From assembly GCF_004114375.1 (NCBI RefSeq), contig NZ_CP034692.1, positions 2,108,001 through 2,172,000 of the forward strand: a DNA stretch of 64,000 nucleotides, read 5' to 3'. The notes beneath the pieces are model-generated. The model had not been told where the DNA came from. It did no database searches and was given only the letters and a program-made list of their open reading frames with translations. Numbering within the stretch: the first letter of the stretch is position 1; each line of letters opens with the position of its first letter. This document shows, piece after piece, positions 1-8,689 of the stretch. A program made the position numbers and the translations under genes. The stretch comes from Halorubrum sp. BOL3-1. GTDB taxonomy: Archaea > Halobacteriota > Halobacteria > Halobacteriales > Haloferacaceae.

Positions 1-118
1 ACCAGTCGACGCCCGGGCGACCGCGGTGTTCGCGGATCGCCCACGCGAGCGCGAGCGCCCCGACCCCGCCCGCGAGCGAGCCGACGGCGGGCCACGCGGG
101 GACGAGGTCGAAGACCAT
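1..118 (-). CDS. N-terminal fragment of a membrane protein (runs off the window)
   Basis: The reverse strand opens with ATG at 118 and stays open to the window edge, giving 39 residues that begin MVFDLVPAWPAVGSL. Residues of about 8-27 form one hydrophobic, Gly/Ala-rich helix followed by a basic stretch (REHRGR), so this is probably a membrane anchor or the first helix of a multi-pass protein. Too little is present to name a family. The gene is divergent from nothing nearby; it lies head to tail with the minus-strand gene at 205-849. Confidence 0.5.
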   Translation of the reverse strand, partial: MVFDLVPAWPAVGSLAGGVGALALAWAIREHRGRPGVDW

Positions 119-204
119 GTGTGGCGTATGACGCGGACTGCCGGCGTAAAACTGTCGTGCGGCGCGAGGATATCGAGTTCCCCCCAGCGGTCCCGCGCGC
201 CGCG

Positions 205-849
205 CTACAGGTGGCGCTCGATGACGCGTTTCGCGGCCTGCCCCTTCTCCTTCCAGCCGTACCCCTCGTCGTACACGTGGCGCTTGGCGTCGACGAGCTC
301 CTCCGGGGTCGACTCCTCGAAGCCGCCCCGGTCCCACGCGCCCGACTCGCGGAGCCACTCGACGACGTTCTCGCGTGACTCCGGCCACGAGAGGCCGACC
401 ATCTCGTACCACGCCACCATCGCGAAGACGGCGTTGTCGTGACAGCCGGGGACGGAGCCGTGTTCGTACACCGTGCGCATCGGCTCGCGGGTCGGCTCGG
501 AGACGAGTTCCTTGAACTCGGCGGCGGTGAGCAGCCGGAGGCTGTCGCCGTCCTCGACGACGCGCTGGTCGCGGCGGAGCGCGCCGAGCGCCGCCTTGTG
601 GAGTCCGCCCCAGTCGGCCGGGACCGCGTCCCGGAGCGCCGCCTCCGAGAGACCGTCCGGCTCGGCGGAGAGCACCGACAGGAGGTCCGTGTACGCCTTC
701 TCGACGGCCGGCCAGCTCACGCCCTCGAACTCGCAGTCGGCGTCGTGAAGGCTGTTCGTCGTCCGACAGCCGGGACACGGGTAGCGGAACGTCGGCACGG
801 GGAGTCGCTTCGACGCCGCGGGAGTTAGGGGTTTCGCGACGACGTTCAC
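205..849 (-). CDS. Conserved haloarchaeal protein with N-terminal zinc finger
   Basis: A 214-residue soluble protein whose function I do not recognise. Near the N terminus (residues about 25-39) is a cysteine cluster CPGC...C that could bind zinc. The middle looks like a small winged-helix-type segment ([10 protein letters not shown]...[19 protein letters not shown]). The C-terminal half is rich in Trp and aromatic residues ([22 protein letters not shown]) and ends in a basic helix. The arrangement suggests a haloarchaeal DUF protein, perhaps nucleic-acid binding. ATG at 849 is the first in frame. It is divergent from mdh. Confidence 0.7.
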   Translation of the reverse strand: MNVVAKPLTPAASKRLPVPTFRYPCPGCRTTNSLHDADCEFEGVSWPAVEKAYTDLLSVLSAEPDGLSEAALRDAVPADWGGLHKAALGALRRDQRVVEDGDSLRLLTAAEFKELVSEPTREPMRTVYEHGSVPGCHDNAVFAMVAWYEMVGLSWPESRENVVEWLRESGAWDRGGFEESTPEELVDAKRHVYDEGYGWKEKGQAAKRVIERHL

Positions 850-872
850 GAACGTTGCTGTGATTCCGAAAC

Positions 873-880
873 GTTTACTC
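873..880 (+). promoter_or_regulatory. TATA box of mdh
   Basis: GTTTACTC sits about 27-34 bases before the ATG at 907, the usual position for a haloarchaeal promoter serving a leaderless or nearly leaderless mRNA. Confidence 0.5.
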
Positions 881-906
881 GCCGTCCGGACGCGATCGCA
901 TACGGT

Positions 907-1821
907 ATGACAAAGGTCAGCGTCATCGGTGCGGCGGGGACCGTGGGAGCCGCGACCGGCTACAACCTCGCCTTACGCGACGTGGTCGACGAGCTCGTCC
1001 TCGTCGACATCCCGGACCAGCGCGAGACGACGATCGGGCAGGCCGCCGACACGAATCACGGCGTCGCCTACGACTCGAACACGACCGTCCGGCAGGGGGA
1101 GTACGCGGACACCGCCGGCTCGGACGTGGTCGTCGTCACGGCCGGCATCCCCCGGAAGGAGGGGCAGACGCGGATCGACCTCGCGGGCGACAACGCCCCG
1201 ATCATGGAGGACATCGGCTCGCAGCTGGCCGAGCACAACGACGACTTCGTCACCGTCACCACCTCGAACCCGGTCGACCTGCTGAACCGCCACCTGTACG
1301 AGGTCGGTGACCGCGACCGCCATCAGGTGATCGGCTTCGGCGGGCGGCTCGACTCCGCGCGCTTCCGATACGTCCTCTCGCAGCGGTTCGACGCGCCCGT
1401 AAAGAACGTCGAGGCGACGATCCTGGGCGAACACGGCGACGCGCAGGCGCCCGTCTTCTCGAAGGTGCGCGTCGACGGCCGCGACCCCGGGTTCGACGCC
1501 GACGAGCGGGAGGCGATCCTCGAAGACCTCCAGGAGTCCGCGATGGACGTGATCAGCCGGAAGGGCGCCACGCAGTGGGGTCCCGCGACCGGCGTCGCCC
1601 ACGTCGTCGAGGCCGTCCTGAACGACACCGGCGAGGTGCTCCCCTGTTCGGTCGTCCTCGACGGCGAGTTCGGCTACGAGGACACCGCGCTCGGCGTGCC
1701 CGCGAAGCTCGGCTCGGACGGCGTCGAGGAGGTCGTCGAGTGGGAGCTCGACGAGTACGAGGCGGACCTGCTCGACGAGGCCGCGGAGAAGCTCTCCGAG
1801 CAGTACGAGAAGATCGCGTAG
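907..1821 (+). CDS. mdh: Malate dehydrogenase
   Basis: A 304-residue NAD(P)-dependent malate dehydrogenase that interconverts malate and oxaloacetate in the TCA cycle, of the lactate-dehydrogenase-like tetrameric type known from haloarchaea. Seen: the N-terminal Rossmann motif [11 protein letters not shown]; an acidic residue at the end of beta-2 (LVLVDI) that favours NAD; the NPVD loop; the substrate-binding arginine region [10 protein letters not shown]; and the catalytic histidine in GEHGDAQ. Length matches the family. The protein is strongly acidic, especially the C-terminal helix ([12 protein letters not shown]), as expected for a salt-adapted enzyme. Transcribed alone from the TATA box just upstream. 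Confidence 0.95.
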   Translation: MTKVSVIGAAGTVGAATGYNLALRDVVDELVLVDIPDQRETTIGQAADTNHGVAYDSNTTVRQGEYADTAGSDVVVVTAGIPRKEGQTRIDLAGDNAPIMEDIGSQLAEHNDDFVTVTTSNPVDLLNRHLYEVGDRDRHQVIGFGGRLDSARFRYVLSQRFDAPVKNVEATILGEHGDAQAPVFSKVRVDGRDPGFDADEREAILEDLQESAMDVISRKGATQWGPATGVAHVVEAVLNDTGEVLPCSVVLDGEFGYEDTALGVPAKLGSDGVEEVVEWELDEYEADLLDEAAEKLSEQYEKIA

Positions 1822-1924
1822 CGAACCGGCCGACGCGATCGGTTCGGGTCGCGGGGACCGACGCGGACCGCCGCGGCGACCGTCACCCACCGGATTTTTA
1901 CCGCCGCCCCGCGCCGGGTACGGC

Positions 1925-2113
1925 ATGAACCGCGCCGAGATCGACACCGACGACCTGCTGAAACTCGTCCTGCTGCTCGTCGTGGTATGGCTTCTCGTGG
2001 AGATCGTCGAGACCGTCCTCGACGTCGCCTCCTGGCTGTTCGACGCCCTCCCGACGCTGATCGGGATCGCGCTCGTCGTCGTGATCGCCTTACGGCTGAC
2101 CGATCGGATCTGA
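1925..2113 (+). CDS. Small two-helix membrane protein
   Basis: A 62-residue protein with two strongly hydrophobic stretches (about residues 11-29 and 36-56) after a short acidic N terminus. It matches the pattern of small uncharacterised haloarchaeal membrane proteins; I cannot assign a role. A TATA-like ATTTTTAC at about 1894-1901 lies some 27 bases before the ATG, supporting a real leaderless gene. The following phosphoesterase gene starts 12 bases after its stop, so the two may be cotranscribed. Confidence 0.75.
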   Translation: MNRAEIDTDDLLKLVLLLVVVWLLVEIVETVLDVASWLFDALPTLIGIALVVVIALRLTDRI

Positions 2114-2125
2114 AGCGGCGACGCC

Positions 2126-2728
2126 GTGTTCAGTCTCAACGTCCCGCTTCCCCCGGCAGTCGACCAGCTCGCGGCCGATCTCCACCCGAAACGCTCGGGC
2201 TTCGACCGGGTGCGCGAGCGCCACGCCCTCGTCTGTAAGCGGTTCGGGACCGACGACGTGAGCGGCGCGGGCAGAGACGCGAGCGACGCGGACGCGAGCG
2301 GCGCGGACAGGGAGTTTACCGCGGTGCCGTCACGAGCGGACGCGCTCGACCGCCTGCGTGAGCGGCTCCGTCGACCGCTCCGGGGGACCGCACCGTTCGA
2401 CGTGGCCGTGACCGGCGTCGACGTCTTCGACGCGCCCGCGTCCGGGTCGGCGCCGGTCGTCTACCTCGCCGTCGAGAGCGAGGGGCTCGTCCGGCTTCAC
2501 GACCGGCTCTGTGCCGCGTTCGGAGCCGTCGAGGGGATCGAGGGCGACAGCTACGTCCCGCACGTCACGCTGGCGCGGGGCGGGAACCCAGAGCCGGGCG
2601 CGGTCGCGGGGTTGGTGGACGCCGCGTTCGAGCCGATCCGGTGGCGGGTCCACGCGCTCGACGTGTGGGACCCCGAGTTCCGCGAGGTCGCGGCGACGGT
2701 CGAGTTGTATGCGCGAACCGACAGGTGA
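2126..2728 (+). CDS. 2'-5' RNA ligase / 2H phosphoesterase family protein
   Basis: A 200-residue LigT-like 2H phosphoesterase read from a GTG start at 2126. The C-terminal signature PHVTLARG is a canonical HxTx motif. The N-terminal partner motif reads HALV, so the Thr/Ser of HxTx is replaced by Leu. Known members cut or make 2'-5' phosphodiester or cyclic-phosphate bonds; here the altered first motif makes catalysis uncertain. Between the motifs is a Gly/Asp/Ala-rich low-complexity insertion (about residues 50-68). A second, canonical member (ThpR) lies at 8690. Probably cotranscribed with the small membrane gene upstream. Confidence 0.75.
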   Translation: MFSLNVPLPPAVDQLAADLHPKRSGFDRVRERHALVCKRFGTDDVSGAGRDASDADASGADREFTAVPSRADALDRLRERLRRPLRGTAPFDVAVTGVDVFDAPASGSAPVVYLAVESEGLVRLHDRLCAAFGAVEGIEGDSYVPHVTLARGGNPEPGAVAGLVDAAFEPIRWRVHALDVWDPEFREVAATVELYARTDR

Positions 2729-2737
2729 CGCCGCCGA

Positions 2738-2842
2738 TCAGCGGCCGTCGGCACCGCGCAGCAGGCGAAAGAGCAGTCCGAGCGTCACCGTCGCCCCGAC
2801 GACGACGGCGACCCCGACGACGACCGTCCCGAGTCCGACCAT
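2738..2842 (-). CDS. Tiny single-helix membrane protein, 34 aa
   Basis: ATG at 2842 gives 34 residues: a hydrophobic Val/Gly-rich helix (VGLGTVVVGVAVVVG) followed by FRLLRGADGR, a basic C-terminal end expected to face the cytoplasm. A longer in-frame reading to 2932 exists, but a TATA-like GGTATTTC at 2869-2876 is exactly 27 bases before this ATG, so the short leaderless form is preferred. It converges on the phosphoesterase gene. Function unknown. Confidence 0.6.
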   Translation of the reverse strand: MVGLGTVVVGVAVVVGATVTLGLLFRLLRGADGR

Positions 2843-2868
2843 GCGAGGGGTCGGAAAGCCGATCGGAA

Positions 2869-2876
2869 GAAATACC
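2869..2876 (-). promoter_or_regulatory. TATA box for the 34-aa membrane protein
   Basis: GGTATTTC on the reverse strand, 27 bases ahead of the ATG at 2842. It decides the start of that gene, because any upstream start would lie before the predicted transcript. Confidence 0.5.
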
Positions 2877-2999
2877 CGACTCGGTACCGTTGCGTACCCG
2901 GTAGGTGGGCCGGTACCGAGAGTCGCCCCCACCGACGGAGCGATCGGACGGGTACGCCGGGCGCGTGGTCTCGTTCCGCCCCGGCCGTCACGGCGGGGA

Positions 3000-3188
3000 T
3001 CAGGGTGTGTCGGCGTCGCTGCGGTCGTCGACCGCGTGGTGGGGTCCCACCGGCCCGTGGGTCGGACAGACGCCGGGGATCGGCGTCGCGTTGAGACAGC
3101 AGGCGCGCTGCTCGCCGGCGACGAGGCCGCGAGAGAGGGGTTCGCCGCAGCGAGCGCAGTAGGCGTCGTCCCCGCCGGCGTCCGCCAT
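3000..3188 (-). CDS. Small cysteine-rich zinc-ribbon protein
   Basis: ATG at 3188 opens a 62-residue frame, 2 bases after the stop of the P450 gene on the same strand, so it is almost certainly in the P450 operon. The protein carries CARCG, then a CC pair and CPTHG: five cysteines with flanking histidines, a likely single zinc site. The spacing CxxC...CC...C..H is unusual for a classic ribbon. Haloarchaeal genomes hold many such mini-proteins. Whether it helps the P450, for example as a regulator or metal donor, is inference from position only. Confidence 0.65.
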   Translation of the reverse strand: MADAGGDDAYCARCGEPLSRGLVAGEQRACCLNATPIPGVCPTHGPVGPHHAVDDRSDADTP

Positions 3189-3190
3189 CT

Positions 3191-4585
3191 CTATCGCTCG
3201 CGGATCCGCATCGGGACGGGATGGTTCGGGTGCATCGTCAGCGAGCCGCGTAAGGAGAGGTCCGGCCCCTCGTAGTCGAGTTCGAACCGCGAGCAGACCT
3301 CCGCGAGGATGAGCTTCGCTTCGAGCAGCGAGAAGGCCTTCCCGATACAGTGGCGGGGACCGCCCCCGAACGGGAAGTAGGCGAACCGGGGCCGTTGGCT
3401 CCGGCGCTCCGGCTTCCACCGGTCCGGGTCGAACGCCTCGGGGTCGTCGTACCAGCGCGACGAGCGGTGGACGGCCCACTGCGAGAGCATCAGCGCGGAG
3501 CCCTCCGGGATCCGGTAACCCCCCAGTTTCACGTCGAGCTTGGGTTCGCGGAACAGGGTGTAAACCGGGGGATACAGTCGCATCGACTCGTTGAGCACGC
3601 GCTCGGTGTACGCCATCTCGCGGACGTCGGCCGCGGTCGGCGGGCCGTCGGCGACTGCCGTCTCGGCCTCGCGCTCCACCCGCTCGCGGGCCTCGGGGTG
3701 ATTCGAGAGCAGGTAGAAGGTGTAGGTGAGCGCGAGCGCGGTGGTGTCGTGGCCGGCCAGCAGCATGGTGACCAGCTCGTCGCGCAGGTTCTCGTCGGTC
3801 TGCTCGCCGCGGTCGCGGGCGCGCAACAGGACGGAGAGCAGGTCCATCGGCAGGTCGCCGTCGCCGTCCCCCGCGGGACCGGGCACCGCGACGCCCTCGG
3901 AGCCCGCGGGGTCGACGCTCGGGTCGCGCTCCGTGCCGCGGCGGCGGTCGACGATCCCGTCGATGACGGATTCGAGGGTGTCGATCGCCGCGTCGAACTC
4001 GCGGTTCTCGCGGGTCGGCACCCAGTTCGGGATCAGGTACCGCCGGGGGTCCGGCTCGAACCGAGCGCCGAGCGGTTCGAGGTTCTCCTGGACCGTCTTC
4101 ACTTCTTCGTCGGTGATGTCGGCGCCGAACATGGCCGAGACGATGATCTTCACGGTGAGTCGGGCGACCTCGAGCTGGATGTCGACGACGTCGCCGGCGC
4201 GCCAGTCCGCGAGCTGCGACTCGGTGTGGTCGACCATCGTCCCGTCGAGCGCGCCGATCCGCCGGTTGTGGAACGAGGGGTTCGCCAGCTTGCGCTGCCG
4301 CTGCCACGTGTCGCCCTCGCTCATGAGGAGACCGTCCCCGAGCAGGGCGTCCATCGCGTCGTCACCGAACTGCGGCTTGCGGTAGCGCTCGGCGTCGGCG
4401 ACGAGCACGCGCTCGACGTCGGCGGGGTTCGTGAGCAGGTACGTCTCGCGGGGACCGAGGTCGAGTCGCACCACGTCGCCGTAGCTGTCGGCGCAGGCGC
4501 GGAGGAAGCCGAACGGGTCGTCAGCGAACTGGCGACCGTTCCCGAACAGGGGGTCACCGAGCGGTCCGGGCGGCGTGACAGACAT
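3191..4585 (-). CDS. Cytochrome P450
   Basis: A 464-residue haem-thiolate monooxygenase. Seen: an I-helix oxygen-activation motif AGHDTT near residue 272, the ExxR pair ESMR, the PERF-like region DPDRWKPER, and the haem-binding loop FGGGPRHCIG with the axial cysteine at about 413. No N-terminal membrane anchor is present, so it should be soluble like bacterial P450s. Haloarchaeal P450s of the CYP174 type are known; the substrate cannot be read from sequence. An Asp/Gly-rich insertion (about residues 236-255) is a halophilic loop. TATA box at 4609-4616 gives a leaderless message, shared with the small zinc gene downstream. Confidence 0.93.
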   Translation of the reverse strand: MSVTPPGPLGDPLFGNGRQFADDPFGFLRACADSYGDVVRLDLGPRETYLLTNPADVERVLVADAERYRKPQFGDDAMDALLGDGLLMSEGDTWQRQRKLANPSFHNRRIGALDGTMVDHTESQLADWRAGDVVDIQLEVARLTVKIIVSAMFGADITDEEVKTVQENLEPLGARFEPDPRRYLIPNWVPTRENREFDAAIDTLESVIDGIVDRRRGTERDPSVDPAGSEGVAVPGPAGDGDGDLPMDLLSVLLRARDRGEQTDENLRDELVTMLLAGHDTTALALTYTFYLLSNHPEARERVEREAETAVADGPPTAADVREMAYTERVLNESMRLYPPVYTLFREPKLDVKLGGYRIPEGSALMLSQWAVHRSSRWYDDPEAFDPDRWKPERRSQRPRFAYFPFGGGPRHCIGKAFSLLEAKLILAEVCSRFELDYEGPDLSLRGSLTMHPNHPVPMRIRER

Positions 4586-4608
4586 ACGATTTCTGAGGGT
4601 TGAGCGGG

Positions 4609-4616
4609 CTTAAACG
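4609..4616 (-). promoter_or_regulatory. TATA box of the P450 operon
   Basis: CGTTTAAG on the reverse strand, about 24-31 bases before the ATG at 4585, typical for a leaderless haloarchaeal mRNA. Confidence 0.5.
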
Positions 4617-4640
4617 TTCGGCGGAGCGCGAATACGAGCC

Positions 4641-4646
4641 AAAAAA
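4641..4646 (-). terminator. T-tract terminator after the transducer gene
   Basis: A run of six T on the reverse strand about 85 bases after the transducer stop. Archaeal RNA polymerase terminates at such oligo-T tracts without needing a hairpin. Confidence 0.4.
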
Positions 4647-4731
4647 GCGGCGGGAGTCGAGACGGGACGGGGCGGGACGAGACGGGAAGCGGTACGGCCG
4701 CGAGGAGTCGCGAGCGCGGCGCGCCGGAGGG

Positions 4732-6351
4732 TTATCGTGAGTCGAGCTGCTCGACGCGGGTGATCAGCTCGTCGACGGCCGCCTCCTGGTCGTCGGTGGC
4801 GTCGACGATGCGGTCGGTCGCCTCCTCGGTGCGGTCGGAGCGCTCGCGGACCTCCTCCAGCGACGAGGTGAGCTCCTCGACCGTCGCGGCCTGGTCGTCG
4901 GTGGTGCGCGCGACCTCCGAGACGCCCGCGGCCGCCTCGTCGACCGCGTCCGCGATCTCTTCGAGGGAGTCGAGGACCGTCTCGATCTCGGTGCCCGCGT
5001 CCTCGATGCGGTCGTGAGAGCGCTCGACGGCGGTCGTGGTCTCCGCGGACTGCGCCTGGAGCTTGTCGAGGCTCTCCGTGATCTCCTCGGTGTAGCCGCG
5101 GGTCTCGTCCGCGAGCTTCTTCACCTCCTCGGCGACGACCGCGAAGCCGTCCCCGCCGTCGCCGGCGCGGGCGGCCTCGATGTTGGCGTTCAGCGCGAGC
5201 AGGTTCGTCTGCTCGGCCACGTCGGATATCACTTCGATGACCTCCTCGATGTCGTCCATCCGCTCGGAGAGCGCGCCGACGCTCTCGACTAACTCGTCGC
5301 CGATCTCGACGACGTCCTCGGTCGCGGTGCGGGCGTCCTCGCTGGCGTCGAGTCCCTCGTCGGCCGCGTCGGCGGCGGCGACCGCGGCGGTGTCGACCTG
5401 GTCGGCCGTCGCGGCGACCTCCTCCATCCCCGCCGAGAAGGACTGCATCTCCGAGACGCTCTCTTCGAGCAGTTCGTTCTGCTCGTCGACGTTCTGGGCG
5501 ATGTCGGCGGCCGCGGCGCTCGCCTCGCTGACGGTCGCGTCGAGGTCGCGCGCCTTCTCGTGGACGCCCGTCGAGAGGTCCTCTAAGTTCTCGGCCATCC
5601 GGTTGACGACGTCGACGACTCGGAGCAGGTGGTCGTCGAGTACGTCCTCGCACTCCCCGTGGCAGACGGCCCGAGCGTCGAGGTTCCCGTCACCGATCTC
5701 CTCTGCGGTCTCGCGGATCTCGGAGACGAGCCTCGCGGTGGCGTCGCGCTCGTTGAGGTTCTCGGTGCGGTCGATGACGATTTCGGTGACGCCGACGAGC
5801 TCGCCGTCGTCGAACATCGGCGTCGCGGTGAACTCGATGTGCTTCTCGTCGCCGTGGCGATCGATCATCGTACTCGTGTCCCGGTAGCGCGTCGTCTCTG
5901 ACTCGCAGCGCTCGACTCCGTACACTTCGTCGGCGGTCTCCGGCGCGTCGAGGACCTTGTCCGCGAGGGTGTCGGCCCGTCGGCCGTCGGGGTAGAACAG
6001 CTCGGAGACGTGGCCGTGGCCGATCGCGTCTCCCCGCTCGGCCCCGGTGAGAGAGACGATCGACTCGTTCCATTCGGCGACGTTCCCCTCGCAGTCGAGG
6101 ATGAACGTCGGAACGCTCGTCGCGTTGAACACCTGCTCGAAGCCGGCGCCGGCGAGCGTCTCGGCCCGGTTGACTCCCTGTTCCTCTATGATCTCGTACT
6201 CTTCGACGCCGGTTTCGTTCGGTCCGTTACCGGCGCCGCCCGGAGCGTCGTCGCCGGAGGAACCGTCGACGACGGCTCCCCCGTCCGGGATCGACCGGGA
6301 GTCGCTCTCCCCGCCGAACAGCCGTCGAACACGTTCGCGAAGTCCCGTCAT
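4732..6351 (-). CDS. Soluble methyl-accepting transducer (Htr-type) with PAS domain
   Basis: A 539-residue halobacterial chemotaxis transducer. From the chosen ATG at 6351 (preceded by GGGGAGGAG; an in-frame ATG at 6414 is less likely) it has an Asp/Gly-rich leader, a PAS domain at about 75-195, a HAMP-like or linker segment, and a long coiled-coil signalling domain with the conserved tip [18 protein letters not shown] that contacts CheA/CheW. There is no transmembrane helix, so it senses a cytoplasmic cue. The linker has a CHGEC motif (about residue 230) that could hold a metal or respond to redox, which is inference. No che gene lies nearby. Methylation-type Glu/Gln pairs occur in the flanking helices. 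Confidence 0.9.
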   Translation of the reverse strand: MTGLRERVRRLFGGESDSRSIPDGGAVVDGSSGDDAPGGAGNGPNETGVEEYEIIEEQGVNRAETLAGAGFEQVFNATSVPTFILDCEGNVAEWNESIVSLTGAERGDAIGHGHVSELFYPDGRRADTLADKVLDAPETADEVYGVERCESETTRYRDTSTMIDRHGDEKHIEFTATPMFDDGELVGVTEIVIDRTENLNERDATARLVSEIRETAEEIGDGNLDARAVCHGECEDVLDDHLLRVVDVVNRMAENLEDLSTGVHEKARDLDATVSEASAAAADIAQNVDEQNELLEESVSEMQSFSAGMEEVAATADQVDTAAVAAADAADEGLDASEDARTATEDVVEIGDELVESVGALSERMDDIEEVIEVISDVAEQTNLLALNANIEAARAGDGGDGFAVVAEEVKKLADETRGYTEEITESLDKLQAQSAETTTAVERSHDRIEDAGTEIETVLDSLEEIADAVDEAAAGVSEVARTTDDQAATVEELTSSLEEVRERSDRTEEATDRIVDATDDQEAAVDELITRVEQLDSR

Positions 6352-6492
6352 GCCGTCTCCTCCCCGAACCAGGCAAATAAACTGTAGTGTGTAAAAATCA
6401 CGTTTGATATCCATGAGGGCTGTGGTCGACCCGCGAGTCGGAGAACCCCGCAGCGTTCAAACGCGTCCGACGGCTACGGCGATCCGAGACCG

Positions 6493-8277
6493 ATGGACGC
6501 CGACGCGGTGCGCGAGCGGGCCGGAACCCTCCCGACGGAGCCGGGGGTCTACCAGTTCCGGACGGGCGAGACGACGCTGTACGTGGGGAAGGCGCTCGAC
6601 CTCCGCGACCGGGTGCGGTCGTACGCGGACCCGCGGTCGGGCCGGATCCGCGGGATGGTCGGGCGCGCCGACCGGATCGAGTTCGCGGTCACCGACACGG
6701 AGACGCAGGCGCTCCTCCTGGAGGCGAACCTCATCAAGCGGCTCCGGCCGCGGTACAACGTTCGGCTGAAGGACGACAAGTCGTACCCCCTCGTCGCCTT
6801 CACCGACCACGAGGTGCCCCGTATCGAGGTGACCCGCGACCCCGAGGCGGGCGCGGTCGCCTACGGGCCGTTCACCGACGTGGGGCGCGTCGAGACCGTG
6901 GTGAAGGCGATCCGCGACGAGTACCGGCTACGGGGCTGTTCGGACCACAAGTACGAGGGCCGCGAGCGCCCCTGTCTCGACTACGAGATGGGTATCTGCT
7001 CGGCGCCGTGTACCGGCGAGATCGACCCCGAGGGCTACGCCGAGGACGTGGCGGCCGCCCGACGGTTCTTCGAGGGCGAGACGGGCGTCCTCGCGGACCC
7101 CCTCCGCCGCCGGATGGAGGCCGCCGCCGAGACCAACGAGTTCGAGCGCGCCGCCAACCTCCGGGACCGCCTCGAAGCCGTCGAGGCGTTCCACGGCGAG
7201 GGCGGCGAGGCCGTCAGCGACCGCTCCGACGACCGCACCGTCGACGTGCTGGCGGCCGCGATCGAGGGCGACACCGCGCGCGTGGCCCGGCTCCACAGCG
7301 AGCGCGGGCAGCTGGTCGACCGGAGCCGCCACCGGTTGGACGCGGCGGCGGTGGAGGACGCCAGCGGGGAGGAGGCGGCGGTCGACGACGAAGCGGATCC
7401 CGACGCCAACACCCCCGCCGCCGTCCTCGGCGCGTTCCTCGCGCAGTACTACGCCGAGCGGGAGTTCCCGGACGCGGTCCTCCTCGCGGAGCGCCCCGCG
7501 GACTCGGACGTGGTCGACTGGCTGGAGGGCGAGGGGGTCGCGGTCCGCGTCCCGGGCGCCGGCCGCGAGGCGAAGCTCGTCGAGCTCGCGCTGAAGAACG
7601 CCCGGAAGCGCGGCGGCCGCGACGACCCCGTCGGCGCGCTCGGTGACCGGCTCGGAGTCGGCCGCCCCGAACGGATCGAGGGGTTCGACGTGAGCCACGC
7701 GCAGGGGACGGCCGTCGTCGGCTCCGACGTGTGCTTCGTCGACGGGAGCGCGGAGACGGCCGACTACCGACGGAAGAAGCTCACCGAGCGCAACGACGAC
7801 TACGCCAACATGCGCGAGCTGGTCCGGTGGCGCGCCGAGCGCGCACTCGCCGGCGAGGACGACCGCCCCGACCCGGACCTCCTCCTGATCGACGGGGGCG
7901 AGGGGCAGCTGGGCGCCGCCCGCGACGCGCTCGCGGAGACGGGGTGGGACATGCCCGTCGTCGCGCTCGCGAAGGCCGAGGAGCTGGTCGTCACCCCGAC
8001 CGGAACCCGGCGGTGGGACGACGACGCGCCGGAGCTTCACCTCCTCCAGCGCGTGCGCGACGAGGCGCACCGCTTCGCCGTCTCCTACCACCAGACCGTC
8101 CGCGACGAGGTCAAGACGGTCCTCGACGACGTGCCGGGCGTCGGTCCCGAGACGCGCCGCCGGCTGCTCCGGCGGTTCGGCTCGGTCGAGAACGTTCGGG
8201 ACGCCTCGCGCGACGACCTCACCGACGTGGACGGCGTCGGCGACGCGACCGCCGACACGCTCCGAGAGCGGTTGTAA
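6493..8277 (+). CDS. uvrC: UvrABC excinuclease subunit C
   Basis: A 594-residue nucleotide-excision-repair endonuclease that makes the two incisions around a lesion held by UvrB. In order: GIY-YIG nuclease (PGVYQFR...[10 protein letters not shown], first 90 residues); a cysteine cluster (GCSDH...PCLDY...GICSAPC, about 140-175) of the kind implicated in an Fe-S site in UvrC proteins; the UVR domain (about 205-240) that binds UvrB; the RNase-H-like second nuclease ([12 protein letters not shown]...[13 protein letters not shown]); and tandem helix-hairpin-helix motifs at the C terminus ([20 protein letters not shown]). Full length. UvrA and UvrB are not in this window. Element A begins 10 bases after the stop. 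Confidence 0.96.
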   Translation: MDADAVRERAGTLPTEPGVYQFRTGETTLYVGKALDLRDRVRSYADPRSGRIRGMVGRADRIEFAVTDTETQALLLEANLIKRLRPRYNVRLKDDKSYPLVAFTDHEVPRIEVTRDPEAGAVAYGPFTDVGRVETVVKAIRDEYRLRGCSDHKYEGRERPCLDYEMGICSAPCTGEIDPEGYAEDVAAARRFFEGETGVLADPLRRRMEAAAETNEFERAANLRDRLEAVEAFHGEGGEAVSDRSDDRTVDVLAAAIEGDTARVARLHSERGQLVDRSRHRLDAAAVEDASGEEAAVDDEADPDANTPAAVLGAFLAQYYAEREFPDAVLLAERPADSDVVDWLEGEGVAVRVPGAGREAKLVELALKNARKRGGRDDPVGALGDRLGVGRPERIEGFDVSHAQGTAVVGSDVCFVDGSAETADYRRKKLTERNDDYANMRELVRWRAERALAGEDDRPDPDLLLIDGGEGQLGAARDALAETGWDMPVVALAKAEELVVTPTGTRRWDDDAPELHLLQRVRDEAHRFAVSYHQTVRDEVKTVLDDVPGVGPETRRRLLRRFGSVENVRDASRDDLTDVDGVGDATADTLRERL

Positions 8278-8287
8278 ATCAGTCTGC

Positions 8288-8590
8288 GGTGGCGCGCGCC
8301 TCCGAGGCCGCATCGCGGCCGAGGAGCGCCGCGCGAGGGAGTCGCTGGGGGCCGGAGCGGAGCGAAGGCCGCCAGCGACGAGGCTGGGGAGGTGTGAGGT
8401 GCTGTGGGGTGTAGGGCGGGACTCGAAGGGGCAGTCGCGAGGGCGAAGACGCGCGACACAAGGACCGCAGGAGCGAACGCAGTGAGCGACGAGGACCGCA
8501 GCGAGCGCATCGAGTCCTCGCGACTGGGGCTTCGGCGGTCGTCTCGTCGGGAGCAACCGCGCCGTCCCGAGCGGCCGGGGCTTCGGCGGT
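8288..8590 (+). repeat. Structured intergenic repeat element, copy A
   Basis: The gap 8278-8689 between uvrC and thpR is filled by this element. In order: a GC hairpin (stem I) with GA on both sides of its inner helix; stem II, with arms GTCGCTGG (8341-8348) and CCAGCGAC (8372-8379) around a purine-rich loop; the core GACGAGGCTGGGGAGG then GTGAGG; a G-rich linker; stem III formed by CGAAG/AGTCGCGAG and CTCGCGACT/CTTCG, with GGGC facing GGGG; and a tail motif ending GGGGCTTCGGCGGT, repeated once more at 8569-8590. The same design occurs at 35858, 58981 and 60064. Arg/Ala-rich reading frames across it are not conserved and look spurious. Could be a structured RNA or a mobile element. Confidence 0.8.
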
Positions 8591-8689
8591 GTTCGTGTCG
8601 ATGTGCCAGTTATTAACGTGTACGCACAGCCAAGCCGTCGCGAGCGCCACCACCGCCGGTCTCTTTTGAATCGGGATCGTACACGTCGT

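Noticed and set aside
2178-2200. Partial ORB (CTCCACCCGAAACG) in the 2H phosphoesterase gene
   Set aside because: The first 14 bases match the ORB, but the G-string AGGGGT is replaced by CTCGGGC, so Orc1 binding is doubtful. It may be chance in a coding region.
3520-3540. Reverse-strand GTGAAACTGGGGGG in the P450 gene
   Set aside because: Has GAAAC and a G-run, but no TTCCA/CTCCA half-site and wrong middle bases; coding constraint explains it.
3000-4307. Long Arg/Pro-rich frame antiparallel or shifted to P450
   Set aside because: A GC-rich shadow frame; only its last 62 codons (the zinc protein 3000-3188) are supported.
8404-8616. Arg/Ala-rich open frames inside the structured repeats
   Set aside because: Similar short stretches appear in A, B and D, but their frames differ in length and the stem arms change by compensation, so base-pairing rather than protein is conserved.
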